A stretch of DNA of 64,000 nt from Pirellula staleyi DSM 6068. GTDB lineage: Bacteria > Planctomycetota > Planctomycetia > Pirellulales > Pirellulaceae. The notes under the pieces were generated by a model, which did not search any database, was not told the DNA's origin, and worked only from the letters and a program-made list of their open reading frames with translations. The first letter of the stretch is position 1; each line of letters starts with the position of its first letter. The position numbers and the translations under genes are program-made. Shown piece after piece: positions 26,950 through 37,370 of the stretch. The DNA is taken from contig NC_013720.1 in NCBI RefSeq assembly GCF_000025185.1, positions 4,588,001-4,652,000 on the forward strand, written 5' to 3'.

Positions 26950-29400
26950 TTAACGATCGTTGTCGAAAACAATCGGACGGAGCCACTTCACCGAGTACTC
27001 GGTATCGATGGCGTTGAGCATCTTCATCATGGACTGGCGAGCTTCAATCATCGCCATCTGCTGCACTTGTTGCGAGGCACCTGTTTCCAGGAACTTCTCG
27101 CGGCGAATCTCTTCCGAAGGCTCGTCACTGATCATTCGGACGACGTAGACCACCTTGCCGGGCTGATCGACCGCCACACAAGCTTCACCTGGCTTGAGGT
27201 CGAACACAGCACGACGGAAATCGTCGCCAGCCAGCGGGATGCCATCGACATCGCTGAGGGTCGGGCCATTCGATCCCATCCCCATCGCGGTGAATCCGGC
27301 GGTAAACCAACTGAACGGAGCAGGCTTAACGACCTTCGCGGCATCAGGAACCGCTTTTTCAACACTTCCGGCTGCCTTCACTTTGTCGACGTATTTCTGA
27401 GCTTCTTCCTTGGCCAGCGTTAGAGCTTCCTTCATTTTGTAGAAGGCAATGACGTCGTCTTTCACTTCGTCGAACGTGACATCGGCAGCAGGTTCTTCCT
27501 GGGTACGCCAGAAGATGCACGATCCATTACCGAACACACCGTCGCCGCGGCTCATCATTTCGCGAGGGTTGTACAGCAAATCGCTACCGGAGTAGGCAAT
27601 CTGTGCGAAATCGAATTGCTGAAAACCTTGCGAAAAATCGATCGCAATCAGGTTCTTGCCGAGTTCGGATTCGTACGATTCCGCGGCACTCATCAGTTCG
27701 GTCGTGCCCGACTCAAGGTTGTACTTCTTCGAGAGGGCTGGGAGATCGAGTGCGGGTAGTTCTGGCTTAGGCCCCTTGGCGGTTTCCGCCTTGAGCTTGG
27801 CACTGTTGTAAGCCCGCGAGAACGAGCGAAGTTCGTCGATCACGCCCTTCACAGCCGTCGTTCGCATTTCGCTGGCGATAGGCTGAGCAAGCTGATTGAG
27901 GATGGCTTCGCGAACTTCCGCCAGTGGCTTCACTGCGGGAGCAGGAGGAGTGGTTGGTGGAAGCGCTGGATCGGCTGGCTTTTCGCCAGCAGGGGGCTCT
28001 GCCGCCGGCGTTTCGGTGGCTGGAGTTTCTGCAGCAGGCTTTTCTGCTGGTTCTGCTGGTTTTTCCTCGGCAGGCTTCTCTTCAGCCGGCTTAGCTTCTT
28101 CCGCTGGTTTTTCAGCAGGAGCATCAGCTGGCTTCTCTTCCGCAGGTTTTTCGGGGGCTGGTTCTTCCTGGCAACCACCTTCAGGCTTGGCCTCTTCCGC
28201 TGGCTTTTCAGCAGGCGTTTCGGGTTTGGCTTCTTCAGGTTTTGCTGCTTCCGGAGCAGGTTCAGCAGGCTTTTCCTCGGCTGGTTTCTCCGCCTCTGGT
28301 TTCGCTGCCTCTGGTTTCGCTGCCTCTGGCTTGGGTTCTTCGGCCGGCGTCTCTGGTTTCGGCGTTTCACCTGCGGGAGCTTCGGGCTTGGGAGTTTCCG
28401 TCGCGGGAGTCTCTGGGGCAGGGGTTTCCGTCGCGGGAGATTCAGGCTTCGGTGTCTCGGCAGGAACTTCGACCCGATGCTTACCTTGCGACACTTCCAA
28501 GTCGTACTGCTTTTGGATTTGCTCCTCAGTTACCTGTTTTTTGGCAATTTCCAAGTATTTATCGAAATCGACTTTCAGGTAGCCAAAAGCGATGCGAGCG
28601 GGACGATGAAAACCGGGCTCGGCACTCGCTGGATCGGGATCGTTGTCTTTACCCTCTTCGAACAGGGCACGCAGTTTGGGATCGTTCGCAGCCGGATCGG
28701 GAACTTTGCTGACAAACTGCTTCACGTCGATCGGATAGGCTTCGATCGAAGCCCGGCGGTCGAGGCGATTGAAGTAGTCCCAAAGTTCCGTCGTACCGAT
28801 CGAAAGAATCGGATCGCGGATCAGCATGATCTCGTGCTGAGCCAGGAGTTCCGATTCCAAATGTTCCAGCAACTGCTGCACGCTCACCAGGGCGTCGCGC
28901 GGCGTCACTTGATTGGCAATGTCGATCCAGTCACCCTCGGTGACCACGAAATCGCTCAATCGACTCAGGAATTGCTTGACTGCTTCTTTGTCGACGACCA
29001 CGCCAGCAGCCCGCGCTTTGCGGGCCAATAGCATCCGGCGAACGACCGACAGTTCGCTCGAATCGGGGTCGATACCAGGATTCAGTACCTCGCCCGTTTG
29101 TGGGTTGACCATCAGCATCGGAGCCGACGGTTTTCCTCCCAGGGCGAGCGAGCGTGTCACAATGCCGCGGCAGAAATTCACAGCCACGGTGTGCAGCATT
29201 CGCTCGCGAGCGATTTCGCTTTCGGTCAGGCGTCCCCCTCGGAAAGTGACGACAGTTTTGTCGGCTCCCGAACGTCCACCCAGGCCCACAGCGTCCAAAA
29301 GGAAGGGGCCAACGACCCAGGTGATCATCAAAACCACCCCGACCGCAGCCACGATGAGCTTCTGATTCTTCCGCAAATAACTATTGAACTGACTAGCCAT
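26950..29400 (-). CDS. PpiD/SurA-like membrane-anchored chaperone with Pro-Glu-Ala-Lys linker
   Basis: An 816-residue protein anchored by an N-terminal helix (about 14-36) after a short cytoplasmic start, the layout of PpiD. A SurA_N-like helical region follows (about 45-290), including [18 protein letters not shown]. Residues 325-500 are a low-complexity linker built from KPAEE/ETPATE-type repeats. The C-terminal region (about 505-816) has the helical and beta elements expected of a peptidyl-prolyl isomerase-like fold, with [19 protein letters not shown] and [19 protein letters not shown] near the end. It probably assists folding of exported proteins at the cytoplasmic membrane. The gene ends at a good intrinsic terminator. 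Confidence 0.75.
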   Translation of the reverse strand: MASQFNSYLRKNQKLIVAAVGVVLMITWVVGPFLLDAVGLGGRSGADKTVVTFRGGRLTESEIARERMLHTVAVNFCRGIVTRSLALGGKPSAPMLMVNPQTGEVLNPGIDPDSSELSVVRRMLLARKARAAGVVVDKEAVKQFLSRLSDFVVTEGDWIDIANQVTPRDALVSVQQLLEHLESELLAQHEIMLIRDPILSIGTTELWDYFNRLDRRASIEAYPIDVKQFVSKVPDPAANDPKLRALFEEGKDNDPDPASAEPGFHRPARIAFGYLKVDFDKYLEIAKKQVTEEQIQKQYDLEVSQGKHRVEVPAETPKPESPATETPAPETPATETPKPEAPAGETPKPETPAEEPKPEAAKPEAAKPEAEKPAEEKPAEPAPEAAKPEEAKPETPAEKPAEEAKPEGGCQEEPAPEKPAEEKPADAPAEKPAEEAKPAEEKPAEEKPAEPAEKPAAETPATETPAAEPPAGEKPADPALPPTTPPAPAVKPLAEVREAILNQLAQPIASEMRTTAVKGVIDELRSFSRAYNSAKLKAETAKGPKPELPALDLPALSKKYNLESGTTELMSAAESYESELGKNLIAIDFSQGFQQFDFAQIAYSGSDLLYNPREMMSRGDGVFGNGSCIFWRTQEEPAADVTFDEVKDDVIAFYKMKEALTLAKEEAQKYVDKVKAAGSVEKAVPDAAKVVKPAPFSWFTAGFTAMGMGSNGPTLSDVDGIPLAGDDFRRAVFDLKPGEACVAVDQPGKVVYVVRMISDEPSEEIRREKFLETGASQQVQQMAMIEARQSMMKMLNAIDTEYSVKWLRPIVFDNDR

Positions 29401-29862
29401 ATCCGCGACCTATTCCTCCCGCTGACCAACCCTAACCGGTTGACAGTCGAGCCTTGCCCGGCTTAATAGAGAAGCCCACTTCCTGGAGGCTTCAGAAGGG
29501 GTCAGATTGTAAGGGTAAGCGACGTAAATTCAATCCCAATCAGACGATTCGCTCACAAGCTGGTCTATTTTGACTGGCTCAGCAGCGCTCCTGGGATCGA
29601 AGAAGCCAGCAGCTACTCCCTGTACCTTTGGATGAGAGAAACAGTTATTTCGGGTAGACTAGTCGAAACCTAAGGGAACCGCGATCTGCGTTAAATCAGG
29701 TCAACTTTTCCTGTGCTATCGTTAATTCCGCTCGCCAGTTTCGCAGGTGATACTGCCGCCGGGCGGCGAATCACTTAGGTTTGTCCCTACACGCGTCAGA
29801 TATAGTGAACACCCGACTCGGCTATCCGCCAGAACCCTTTTCCAGCTAACCGTGAGTGACCA
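29401..29862. other. Divergent intergenic region upstream of topA
   Basis: A 462-base gap that should contain promoters for topA and the PpiD-like gene. A plus-strand TTGACA (29440-29445) with TTAATA 17 bases later, and TATAGT at 29801-29806, are possible elements; neither is convincing alone. No gene, RNA or long repeat is apparent. Confidence 0.4.
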
Positions 29863-32631
29863 ATGGCCAAACGAGCCAGTACCGGAAACAAGGCATTGGT
29901 GATCGTCGAATCGCCCGCCAAGGCGCGAACGATCTCCAAATTCCTCGGGCCGGACTACACCGTCGAGGCGAGTATTGGTCACATCCGCGACCTTCCTCAG
30001 GGCTCGAAAGAGATTCCGAAGGAATATAAAGGTGAAAAATGGGCCTATTTGGGCGTGAACGTCGACGACGGCTTCACCCCGATTTACATCGTCCCGCCCG
30101 ATAAAAAACAGCACGTCTCGAAGCTTAAACAGCTGCTGAAAGAATCCGACTCACTCTTTCTCGCGACCGACGAAGACCGCGAGGGGGAAGCGATCTCTTG
30201 GCACCTCGCGGAAGTTCTCAATCCGAAAGTCCCTGTCAAACGGCTCGTGTTTCACGAAATCACCGAAGAGGCGATTAAAGGGGCACTGGCCAATCCGCGC
30301 GATATCGACGATGGCCTGGTGCGCGCTCAAGAAACGCGCCGCATTCTCGACCGCCTTTATGGCTACGAAGTATCGCAGCTGCTTTGGCGTAAAGTGGCAC
30401 CACGACTTTCAGCCGGCCGCGTTCAAAGCGTGGCGGTGCGCATGATTGTCGAGCGCGAGCGGGCTCGCATGGCTTTCCGGAGCGCTACGTACTTCGACTT
30501 GCTCGGGCGTTTTGCCTCCGCCGAAGGGAAAGAGTTCGATGCCGAACTCGTCTCGGTCGGTGGACGCCGCATTCCGACCGGCAAAGACTTCGATTCGACG
30601 ACCGGTCTGCTGAAGGACAGCAAGCTGCTGCAGATGTCCGAGCAAGAGGCGCTCGCTTTAGCCGAGCGTCTGAAGGTGGCCAAGTTTCAAGTCACCGGTA
30701 TCGAAGACCGCCCCTACACACGTAAGCCTTCCGATCCATTCACCACCAGCACGCTGCAACAAGAGGCCAACCGCAAGCTTGGTTTCACTGCGCGTCGCAC
30801 GATGGACGTGGCGCAAAGCTTGTACGAAAACGGCTATATCACTTACATGCGTACCGACTCTACGAACCTGGCGCAAGTGGCCATCGACGCCGCACGCGAT
30901 CTGGTTCGCACCGAGTATGGCGATGCCTTTGTCCCGGCTCAGCCGCGCATCTATAAATCGAAAGTGAAGAACGCGCAGGAAGCTCACGAAGCCATTCGTC
31001 CTGCTGGTCATCCGTTCAAATTGCCGCAGAATCTCCGGAGCGAACTCAACCCCGATCAGTTCCGGCTGTTCGACATGATTTGGAAGCGCACGATCGCCAG
31101 CCAAATGGCCGACGCTCGTGGTCGCAACATCACAATCACCCTCGAAGGGGACGGCGCCGTCTTTCAAGTCACGGGCAAAACGATCGAATTCGCGGGCTTT
31201 CTGCGAGCCTACGTCGAAGGCTCCGATGATCCCGATGCCGAGCTTGCAGATCAAGAACGGATTCTCCCGTCGGTTGACAAGGGATATCCCCTTAATATCA
31301 AAAAACTCGACGCCAAGAGCCATACGACTCAGCCTCCAGCGCGATTCAGCGAAGCCTCGCTCACGGCAGCGCTCGAAGAGCGCGGGATTGGTCGCCCGAG
31401 TACATACGCCTCGATTATCGAAACGATTCTCGCCCGGCAGTATGTCTTCAAAAAGGGTAATGCGCTCGTTCCAACTTGGACGGCGTTCAGCGTCTCGAAG
31501 CTTCTCGAAATGCATTTGCCAAAACTGGTCGACTATCAGTTCACCGCGCAAATGGAAGACTTGCTCGACTCGATCAGCCGCAAAGAATCCGAGCATGGCG
31601 AGTACCTCCGTCAGTTCTACTTCGGCGACGTCAAACCGCAGTCCGACGCTGGCCACTCGATGGCGGTGGGGGACGAGGGGCTCAAGAAACTGCTCGAGAC
31701 CAAGATTCAAGAGATTGATGCGCGCGACATGAGCCGCTTCTCCCTCGGAAAGCCCGAAGAAGGTGGCGACGAAGTCTTCGTACGCGTCGGCAAGTTCGGC
31801 CCGTTCATCGAGCAAGGTGAGCGGAAGGCAAGCATTCAGCAAGAGACAGCGCCCGACGAAATCACCCTCGCTCGCGCCTTGGAAATGCTCAATCAAGCGA
31901 GCGTTGCCGAAGAACCGCTGGGGCTCGATCCTGAAACACAAAAGCCGGTCTACATGAAGCAGGGACGGTTTGGTCCTTACGTGCAGCTCGGCACAGCCGA
32001 CGATGAAGAAAAGCCGAAAAACGCCTCGCTTTTGAAGGGCATGACACCTCCCGATGTCACTCTCGAAGTGGCCCTCAAGCTCCTTTCGCTCCCCCGCAAT
32101 CTCGGTGTGCATGCCACGCTTGGCGAACCGATTCAAGCCTTCAACGGCAAGTTCGGACCGTACATCAAATGTGGTAGCGAAACTCGCTCGCTCCCCAAAG
32201 AAATTTCTCCGCTCGAAGTGACGGCAGAGCAAGCGATCGAGCTTCTGGCTCAGCCGAAAACGCGTGGTGGTGGTCGTGGTCAGGCAGCTGCTCGCGAGCC
32301 ACTCCGCACGCTCGAACCCTCACCTGTGACTAACGAGCCCATCAAATTGCTCGCTGGCCGCTATGGGGCGTATGTCACTGACGGACAGACAAACGCCTCG
32401 CTTCCGAAAGATATGCAGCCCGAAACTCTCACGCACGAACAAGCGGTGCAATTGCTGGCCGATCGTGCCGCGAAAGCTCCGGCAGGTGGACGCGGACGTC
32501 GCAAAGCGGCTCCCAAGAAAGCTGCAGTAAAGAAGGCCGCTCCGAAAAAGGCTGCCGCCAAAAAGGGAGCTAAAAAAGCAGCCCCCGAAAAGAAGAAAGT
32601 GGTCGACGTTCCGTTTGAAGTCGAAGAGTAA
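29863..32631 (+). CDS. topA: DNA topoisomerase I
   Basis: A 922-residue type IA topoisomerase that relaxes negative supercoils. The TOPRIM domain opens with ALVIVESPAKARTISKFLG and carries the metal-binding DEDREGE (about 103-109). The catalytic Tyr is about residue 328 in GYITYMRTDST. GIGRPSTYASI and the central domain are standard. Instead of zinc ribbons, the C-terminus has several topoisomerase C-repeat units (each with GRFGPYVQLG/GKFGPYIKCG-like cores) and a Lys/Ala-rich basic tail (about 875-910) resembling those of actinobacterial and some planctomycetal enzymes, which helps DNA binding. A single monocistronic gene is likely. Confidence 0.96.
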   Translation: MAKRASTGNKALVIVESPAKARTISKFLGPDYTVEASIGHIRDLPQGSKEIPKEYKGEKWAYLGVNVDDGFTPIYIVPPDKKQHVSKLKQLLKESDSLFLATDEDREGEAISWHLAEVLNPKVPVKRLVFHEITEEAIKGALANPRDIDDGLVRAQETRRILDRLYGYEVSQLLWRKVAPRLSAGRVQSVAVRMIVERERARMAFRSATYFDLLGRFASAEGKEFDAELVSVGGRRIPTGKDFDSTTGLLKDSKLLQMSEQEALALAERLKVAKFQVTGIEDRPYTRKPSDPFTTSTLQQEANRKLGFTARRTMDVAQSLYENGYITYMRTDSTNLAQVAIDAARDLVRTEYGDAFVPAQPRIYKSKVKNAQEAHEAIRPAGHPFKLPQNLRSELNPDQFRLFDMIWKRTIASQMADARGRNITITLEGDGAVFQVTGKTIEFAGFLRAYVEGSDDPDAELADQERILPSVDKGYPLNIKKLDAKSHTTQPPARFSEASLTAALEERGIGRPSTYASIIETILARQYVFKKGNALVPTWTAFSVSKLLEMHLPKLVDYQFTAQMEDLLDSISRKESEHGEYLRQFYFGDVKPQSDAGHSMAVGDEGLKKLLETKIQEIDARDMSRFSLGKPEEGGDEVFVRVGKFGPFIEQGERKASIQQETAPDEITLARALEMLNQASVAEEPLGLDPETQKPVYMKQGRFGPYVQLGTADDEEKPKNASLLKGMTPPDVTLEVALKLLSLPRNLGVHATLGEPIQAFNGKFGPYIKCGSETRSLPKEISPLEVTAEQAIELLAQPKTRGGGRGQAAAREPLRTLEPSPVTNEPIKLLAGRYGAYVTDGQTNASLPKDMQPETLTHEQAVQLLADRAAKAPAGGRGRRKAAPKKAAVKKAAPKKAAAKKGAKKAAPEKKKVVDVPFEVEE

Positions 32632-32637
32632 GACGGA

Positions 32638-32689
32638 GCCTCCAAGGCGTCGACTGGAGGCCGGACAGATGCTCGATCAATCGTCCGGC
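32638..32689. terminator. Paired hairpins between convergent topA and acpS
   Basis: Two 7-bp stems lie back to back: GCCTCCA/TGGAGGC (32638-32644 and 32655-32661) and GCCGGAC/GTCCGGC (32660-32666 and 32683-32689). They share two bases, so they may be alternatives. No U-tract follows; a bidirectional transcript end is inferred from position. Confidence 0.4.
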
Positions 32690-32694
32690 TTCGC

Positions 32695-33102
32695 TTAGTC
32701 GAGCAAACCTTCGTCCCCATCGCGGCCCACGGCGAGTGCATACGCAGTCGCATGACTGCGGCAATGGCTGATGCTGATCATCATTTCGGTGATCCCCATT
32801 TTCTCGCAGATTTCGCGAGCGCCACCCGAAAGGGCAATGCGAGGCTTGCCTCCCATTTCGTTCTGCACTTCGATATCGCGCCACTGCACGCCACGTGTCC
32901 AGCCGGTGCCGAGTGCTTTGAGAACCGCTTCTTTGGCCGCAAATCGGCCGGCGTAGTGCTGTGTCGAAGCCTTGCGCGCGGTGCAGTAGTCGATCTCGTG
33001 CGGCGTGAAGACGCGCATCAAAAACACTTCGCCGTGGCGCTCGATCATCTTTGCCACACGCAAGCATTCGACAATATCGGTTCCGATTCCAAGCACCCGC
33101 AT
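32695..33102 (-). CDS. acpS: Holo-[acyl-carrier-protein] synthase
   Basis: A 135-residue AcpS that transfers 4'-phosphopantetheine from CoA to acyl carrier protein, an essential step for fatty acid synthesis. The Mg-binding Asp is in GIGTDIVE at about residue 8 and the Glu in RFAAKEAVLKALGTG (about 52-66). ISISHC follows near residue 115. The ATG at 33102 starts directly at MRVLGIGTDIVE; upstream in-frame starts would add unrelated sequence. The gene is convergent with topA. Confidence 0.94.
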   Translation of the reverse strand: MRVLGIGTDIVECLRVAKMIERHGEVFLMRVFTPHEIDYCTARKASTQHYAGRFAAKEAVLKALGTGWTRGVQWRDIEVQNEMGGKPRIALSGGAREICEKMGITEMMISISHCRSHATAYALAVGRDGDEGLLD

Positions 33103-33333
33103 CGACTCACTCCATGTACGAATTTGCGCCGCTGATGCACTAAGCTTAGCAGCCCACCACCCCACTTCACGAGTGCCCCTTCCTTGCACGACAGCATCTC
33201 GCCCGAACTTCGACTTGCGAGAGTTCGCTCGGGCAGAAACAATAAACATCTGGACATTACTGCGCCGCAGTAGCATGCTGAGACTCGGCTTCCCCGACCA
33301 GTCCCGCCTTGCCTGCGAAAAGGAATTGATTTC
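33103..33333. other. Divergent intergenic region, acpS / histidine kinase
   Basis: A 231-base gap for two divergent promoters. I see no clear operator or consensus promoter. Confidence 0.35.
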
Positions 33334-34329
33334 ATGTTCGAACGACGCTCATTACGCTGGCCGATCACGCTCGGCGTGGTGATGATCGTGCTGGTCGTGC
33401 TGCTGATTGTCGGCTGGGTGCTGATCACCGCGTTTGGCGCGACCACAGCAGGCTCGCGCGCAGGAATTTACTGGGCCCTGTTATCGATCGGGGCCACGCT
33501 GCTGGCCTTTGTGCTGGTCGGAGTGGTGATGTACCTAACGCTCACCATCAAAGCAATCAACCTCAGCCGTCGACAATCGAATTTCATCGACAGTGTGACC
33601 CACGAACTCAAAAGCCCGATCGCCTCGCTCAAACTCTACTTGCAAACGCTCAATCGCCGCCAGGTGAGCCCCGCCGAACAAGAGAACTTCTATCGCTACA
33701 TGCTCGAGGATGTCGAGCGTCTCGACACGCTGATCAACCATCTACTCGATGCCGCGCGGCTCGAAAAACCAACACTGCAAACCGAGGTCGAAGATATTGA
33801 ACTCACTTCGACAATTCGTAGTATCTCGGAACAGGTGGCGTTAAAACATCGCGCGCCGCTCGACGTGATTCAGCTGCAAATGACACCGGTTTTAGTCACC
33901 GCGACACGCGTCGATCTCGACCTGATCTTGCGCAACTTAATCGATAACGCGGTGAAGTATGCATCGGATAGCGATCCGCAAGTGCTGGTGAGTACTGCCA
34001 TGGAAGGTGACTCGCGCGTACTGATTCGTGTGAGCGACAATGGCCGAGGCATCCCTCAGCCTCTGCGACGCAAAATCTTCGCACGTTTTGTCCGTGTGGG
34101 ATCGGAACTCGAGCGCGACAAGCCGGGAACTGGTTTGGGGCTCTACATCGTCCGCACGCTCGTTGTCCGATGTGGCGGCAGGATTCGTATTCGCGACGGG
34201 TTGATGGGTAGCGGAACCACGTTTGAAGTGGTTTTGCCTGGGCAGTTGCTTCCCGATCCTCCGAAGGATGCCTCGGTCAAAGAGGGAGCCATCACAGCAG
34301 CGACTCCTGAAATCGGCGTTAAGTCGTAG
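33334..34329 (+). CDS. Orphan sensor histidine kinase
   Basis: A 331-residue two-helix membrane kinase. Transmembrane segments lie at about 11-33 and 47-70 with only a short loop between, so it has no large periplasmic sensor and may respond within the membrane or through partners. HisKA starts at SNFIDSVTHELKSPIASLKL with the phospho-acceptor His at about 90. The ATPase domain shows NLIDNAVKYA (N box), DNGRGI (G1) and GTGLGLYIV (G2). AAGGAA precedes the ATG by about ten bases. No response regulator gene adjoins it, so its target lies elsewhere in the genome. Confidence 0.9.
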   Translation: MFERRSLRWPITLGVVMIVLVVLLIVGWVLITAFGATTAGSRAGIYWALLSIGATLLAFVLVGVVMYLTLTIKAINLSRRQSNFIDSVTHELKSPIASLKLYLQTLNRRQVSPAEQENFYRYMLEDVERLDTLINHLLDAARLEKPTLQTEVEDIELTSTIRSISEQVALKHRAPLDVIQLQMTPVLVTATRVDLDLILRNLIDNAVKYASDSDPQVLVSTAMEGDSRVLIRVSDNGRGIPQPLRRKIFARFVRVGSELERDKPGTGLGLYIVRTLVVRCGGRIRIRDGLMGSGTTFEVVLPGQLLPDPPKDASVKEGAITAATPEIGVKS

Positions 34330-34368
34330 AGCGCCGCGTGGCGTGTTCATCGCGCGTGCTAAGCTGCG

Positions 34369-36957
34369 TTATTCCCCTTTGTTTTCAGGGTTGCTCCCTA
34401 TTTTTTCCAACTTACGCTGCAGATCGGCGGTCTCTTTTTGGAGTCGCTCGACTTGCTTGACGAGTTCGCTATTCTGGTTCTGAGCCGACCGAATCTTCCC
34501 GATCGCTTCATCGATGCTCTCGATGGTGGCGCGACGCTCTTCGCGACTGCGTAGTTCTTCAAGAGGCTTAATCGATCGGAGTTGACCGAGTTCGGCCACC
34601 GCATCGATCGACGCGCGACGCACCTCACTCCGGCGACTGGCGAGTCCCTTTTCGAGCTTCGTCATCACATCGTCGCTCGTCGGGTCGAGCTTGGCTAGCG
34701 CAATGATAATGGCTGTGCGTCTGGGCGATGCAAGAGGCTTATCGAGCATTGCCGCCAGAGGTGTAATGGCCGACTGATCCTTGAGTTCGACAAGCCCATC
34801 GACAGCAGCCTTCAAGATCACGTCGCGATGACTTTCACGCTCGCACGAAGCAAGTAATAGTTCGCGACACTGCTTGGCATCGATTTTTACAAGCGAACGA
34901 ATCGACGTGGCAGCCACTTCGTAGGAAGGATCTTTTTCGATGGCGCTACGAAGGGCTGCGCGAGCTTCGTCGTGCGCATACTTGGCTAGTGAACTGGCCG
35001 ACATACGACGAACACTCGATTTGGGATCGCTCGCGACAAGATCGACCAGCACTTTCCGCGCTTCTTCGGACGATGTCTTGGCAAGTGCTTCGGCGGCTCG
35101 CATACGCACGGCCCAAAACGGGTCGGACTTCGCAGCCTTCACGAGGGCCGCGAGCACATCTTGATCATCGATTTGCTGCTCGAGAGAGGCAACCGCTTCG
35201 TGACGGGGAATGATGTGCTGCGAATGGGCCAGGACATCGAGAAGCTCATCGTTGCTGCGCTCGTGCGTCACTACTTTCAGCAGCACATCGCGCGGGTCAA
35301 ACACCACACGTGTAGGCCGACTGGCGACATCGAAATGGAAGGTTTGTTCGGCCTTATCGATCGTGATTTTTCGAATGCTCGACTCGCTTCCGGTGCCAAT
35401 TTCAATTTCAGCCGACAGCTTAAAGAGGGGGGTGAGTTCGTCGACTTTTTGCGTCTGCTTGATCGTTATTTCGAGGGATTTAGCAGTGGAATCGTAGTCC
35501 GACGTGATCGTGAGTTCGGGATGACCACCATGCATGGCCCATTGGTCAAAGAACCACGTGAGGCCGCGCCCGGTCGCTTCTTCCATGGCGATGCGCAGGT
35601 CGGCTGTTTCCACCGCTCGATGCTGATTCAGTTCGCAGTAGCGTTTGATGCCGCGCCAGAAATTTTCTTCCCCAAGTTCTTCGCGTAGCATATGCAGCAC
35701 GCGTCCCCCCTTGGGATAGCTGTGACGATCGAACATCGCCCCGGGATCGCGATAACGATAGGTCACGATGGGACGACGATAGCGGCGATCTTCCTGCAAG
35801 TAGCTCTGGCCATCGCCATAACGTTCCCATGTCGCTTCGACCGGACCCAGATCATGCTCGGTCCACAGGTTGGCAAAGTACGTTGCAAAACTCTCGTTGA
35901 GCCACAGCTCGGCCCAATCTTTACACGTCACCAGGTCACCCCACCACTGATGCGCGAGTTCGTGCGCCACGAGTCCATCGCTGCTGACATCCAAATGGGC
36001 GCGCTCATCGTGGAGTGTGCCAAGATTCAGCGTCGTAGCCGAGGTATGTTCCATGCCACCCCAGTTGTATTCGTCGACGCAGATTTGGGTGTATTTAGGC
36101 CAGGGATATCCGACGCCAATCTTTTTCGAGAAGAAGTCGACCATCGCAGGGGTTTTCTCGAAGCTGCGAGGAGCGTCGGCGAGACGTCCGCGCGGAACGT
36201 ACGATTGCACCGGCAGGTCGCCATACTTCTGCTCGAAGATTTCGAAATCGCCAGCGACAATGCTCAGCAAATAGGCGACGTGCGATTGCTGCTGCGACCA
36301 GTGCCACATGGTTCGTCCTTCGCCGATCTCCTTCTTTTCAACCAAGATTCCATTACTGAGAGTGACGAACTTTGTGGGAACCGTGGCGATGATCTCGCTT
36401 GTGAGTCGATCGCTGGGATGATCGAAGCAGGGGAACCAGTAGCGGGCATACTCCGGCTCGCTTTGAGTCCAAAGCATTTCGAGGCTCGTCGGTTCTTCCT
36501 CATCGGGGCGAACAAAGTGGATGCCATGTTTGGGCTTCGTGATTTCGTAAACCACCTGAATTTCAAGTTCCGTATCTTTCGCTACTTCGTTTGGTAGTTC
36601 GACACGTAGCGCTGCGGCACGATGTTCGAACTTGCACTGGCCCGTCGTCTCGGTGGATTTCAGTTCGACCCGCTTAATCTTCATTTCAGCGGCATCGAAG
36701 GAAATTTCCTGCAGGCTCTCGAAGAGTTTGATGCGGTGAGTCGCCTTCGCGGAGACGCTTTGCGTTTGGAAATCAAAATCGAGTTCGAGTTTCAGATGCA
36801 GCTGATCGAACTGCCGGCTCCGCAGCGATCGAGGCGCTTCGGCAAAAGGTCCCGAACGGCTGGCAGGTTGAGCCAGCAGCGGTGTCGCGATGAGAAGCAG
36901 GGCGAGGGTGCCCAATAGCGAGCCAAAACGGGGAGCCAACTTACAGAGATGCAACAT
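34369..36957 (-). CDS. Exported M1-family metallopeptidase with C-terminal HEAT repeats
   Basis: An 862-residue zinc aminopeptidase-like protein. The signal peptide ends near PLLAQPASR (about 30). The catalytic domain carries HELAHQWWGD (zinc ligands His332, His336) and NESFAT with the third ligand Glu at about 355; the exopeptidase motif normally GAMEN reads GGMEH (300-304). After the catalytic region come HEAT-like helical repeats from about 565 to 815 and a short C-terminal coiled coil (about 820-855). M1 enzymes trim N-terminal residues of peptides outside or at the envelope; here the HEAT array replaces the usual ERAP1-like C-terminal domain. The ATG at 36957 is chosen for its signal peptide. 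Confidence 0.88.
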   Translation of the reverse strand: MLHLCKLAPRFGSLLGTLALLLIATPLLAQPASRSGPFAEAPRSLRSRQFDQLHLKLELDFDFQTQSVSAKATHRIKLFESLQEISFDAAEMKIKRVELKSTETTGQCKFEHRAAALRVELPNEVAKDTELEIQVVYEITKPKHGIHFVRPDEEEPTSLEMLWTQSEPEYARYWFPCFDHPSDRLTSEIIATVPTKFVTLSNGILVEKKEIGEGRTMWHWSQQQSHVAYLLSIVAGDFEIFEQKYGDLPVQSYVPRGRLADAPRSFEKTPAMVDFFSKKIGVGYPWPKYTQICVDEYNWGGMEHTSATTLNLGTLHDERAHLDVSSDGLVAHELAHQWWGDLVTCKDWAELWLNESFATYFANLWTEHDLGPVEATWERYGDGQSYLQEDRRYRRPIVTYRYRDPGAMFDRHSYPKGGRVLHMLREELGEENFWRGIKRYCELNQHRAVETADLRIAMEEATGRGLTWFFDQWAMHGGHPELTITSDYDSTAKSLEITIKQTQKVDELTPLFKLSAEIEIGTGSESSIRKITIDKAEQTFHFDVASRPTRVVFDPRDVLLKVVTHERSNDELLDVLAHSQHIIPRHEAVASLEQQIDDQDVLAALVKAAKSDPFWAVRMRAAEALAKTSSEEARKVLVDLVASDPKSSVRRMSASSLAKYAHDEARAALRSAIEKDPSYEVAATSIRSLVKIDAKQCRELLLASCERESHRDVILKAAVDGLVELKDQSAITPLAAMLDKPLASPRRTAIIIALAKLDPTSDDVMTKLEKGLASRRSEVRRASIDAVAELGQLRSIKPLEELRSREERRATIESIDEAIGKIRSAQNQNSELVKQVERLQKETADLQRKLEKIGSNPENKGE

Positions 36958-37370
36958 CGCGAGGAATCTTTCGCGGCAAGCGGATCGTCGATCAAAACGA
37001 AGATAGGTGGGTAACCGGGGCGAGCGTTGGGAGAGAAACTGGCCCCGGGAAGTTCGCACGCGAACTCCATGCAGGTAGTGTAGTCGAACCAACGGGTGAA
37101 AGGTGCGTAAAACAGGCAGATTGAAGCGTTTTTTGAGTCACGATGGGGGCACTTTGGCCAGCTTGATGCAGAATCGCAACGCAGGTGGGTGGTCTATTTG
37201 AAACGTGCATTCAACGCTTGTTTTTAGCCGAATCGGGCATAGACTTGAGGTGCGACAAAGGGCCTCATAAGTGGCCATGTCGAAGGTTGCGATGGATCGC
37301 ACCAAGCAGTTCCCTGCGAGAGTCGCGGGAGCGCTCGCCAGAAAATTAACGACGGACAGGGGAATTTTTG
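36958..37370. other. Divergent intergenic region of 413 bases
   Basis: It lies between the M1 peptidase and the Tyr/Pro-rich secreted protein. Only the AGGGGA ribosome binding site of the latter stands out; no repeat, RNA or convincing small gene is seen. Confidence 0.45.

Noticed and set aside
28180-28200. A lone Cys and irregular units in the KPAEE linker suggesting a frameshift
   Set aside because: The same frame continues with normal KPAEE units on both sides, so a simple sequence change explains it better.
27896-28582. A Gly/Ser/Ala-rich plus-strand frame resembling a cell-wall protein
   Set aside because: It is the antisense reading of the Pro-Glu-Ala-Lys linker of the PpiD-like protein; repetitive codons produce a repetitive shadow.
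29440-29468. TTGACA-17-TTAATA on the plus strand
   Set aside because: It would start transcription about 390 bases before topA with no gene between; the -10 is a poor match, so I did not list it as a promoter.
30658-32232. A 524-codon open frame on the minus strand opposite topA
   Set aside because: topA is certain from its catalytic motifs; the opposite frame has no recognisable domain and arises from codon bias in a GC-rich gene.
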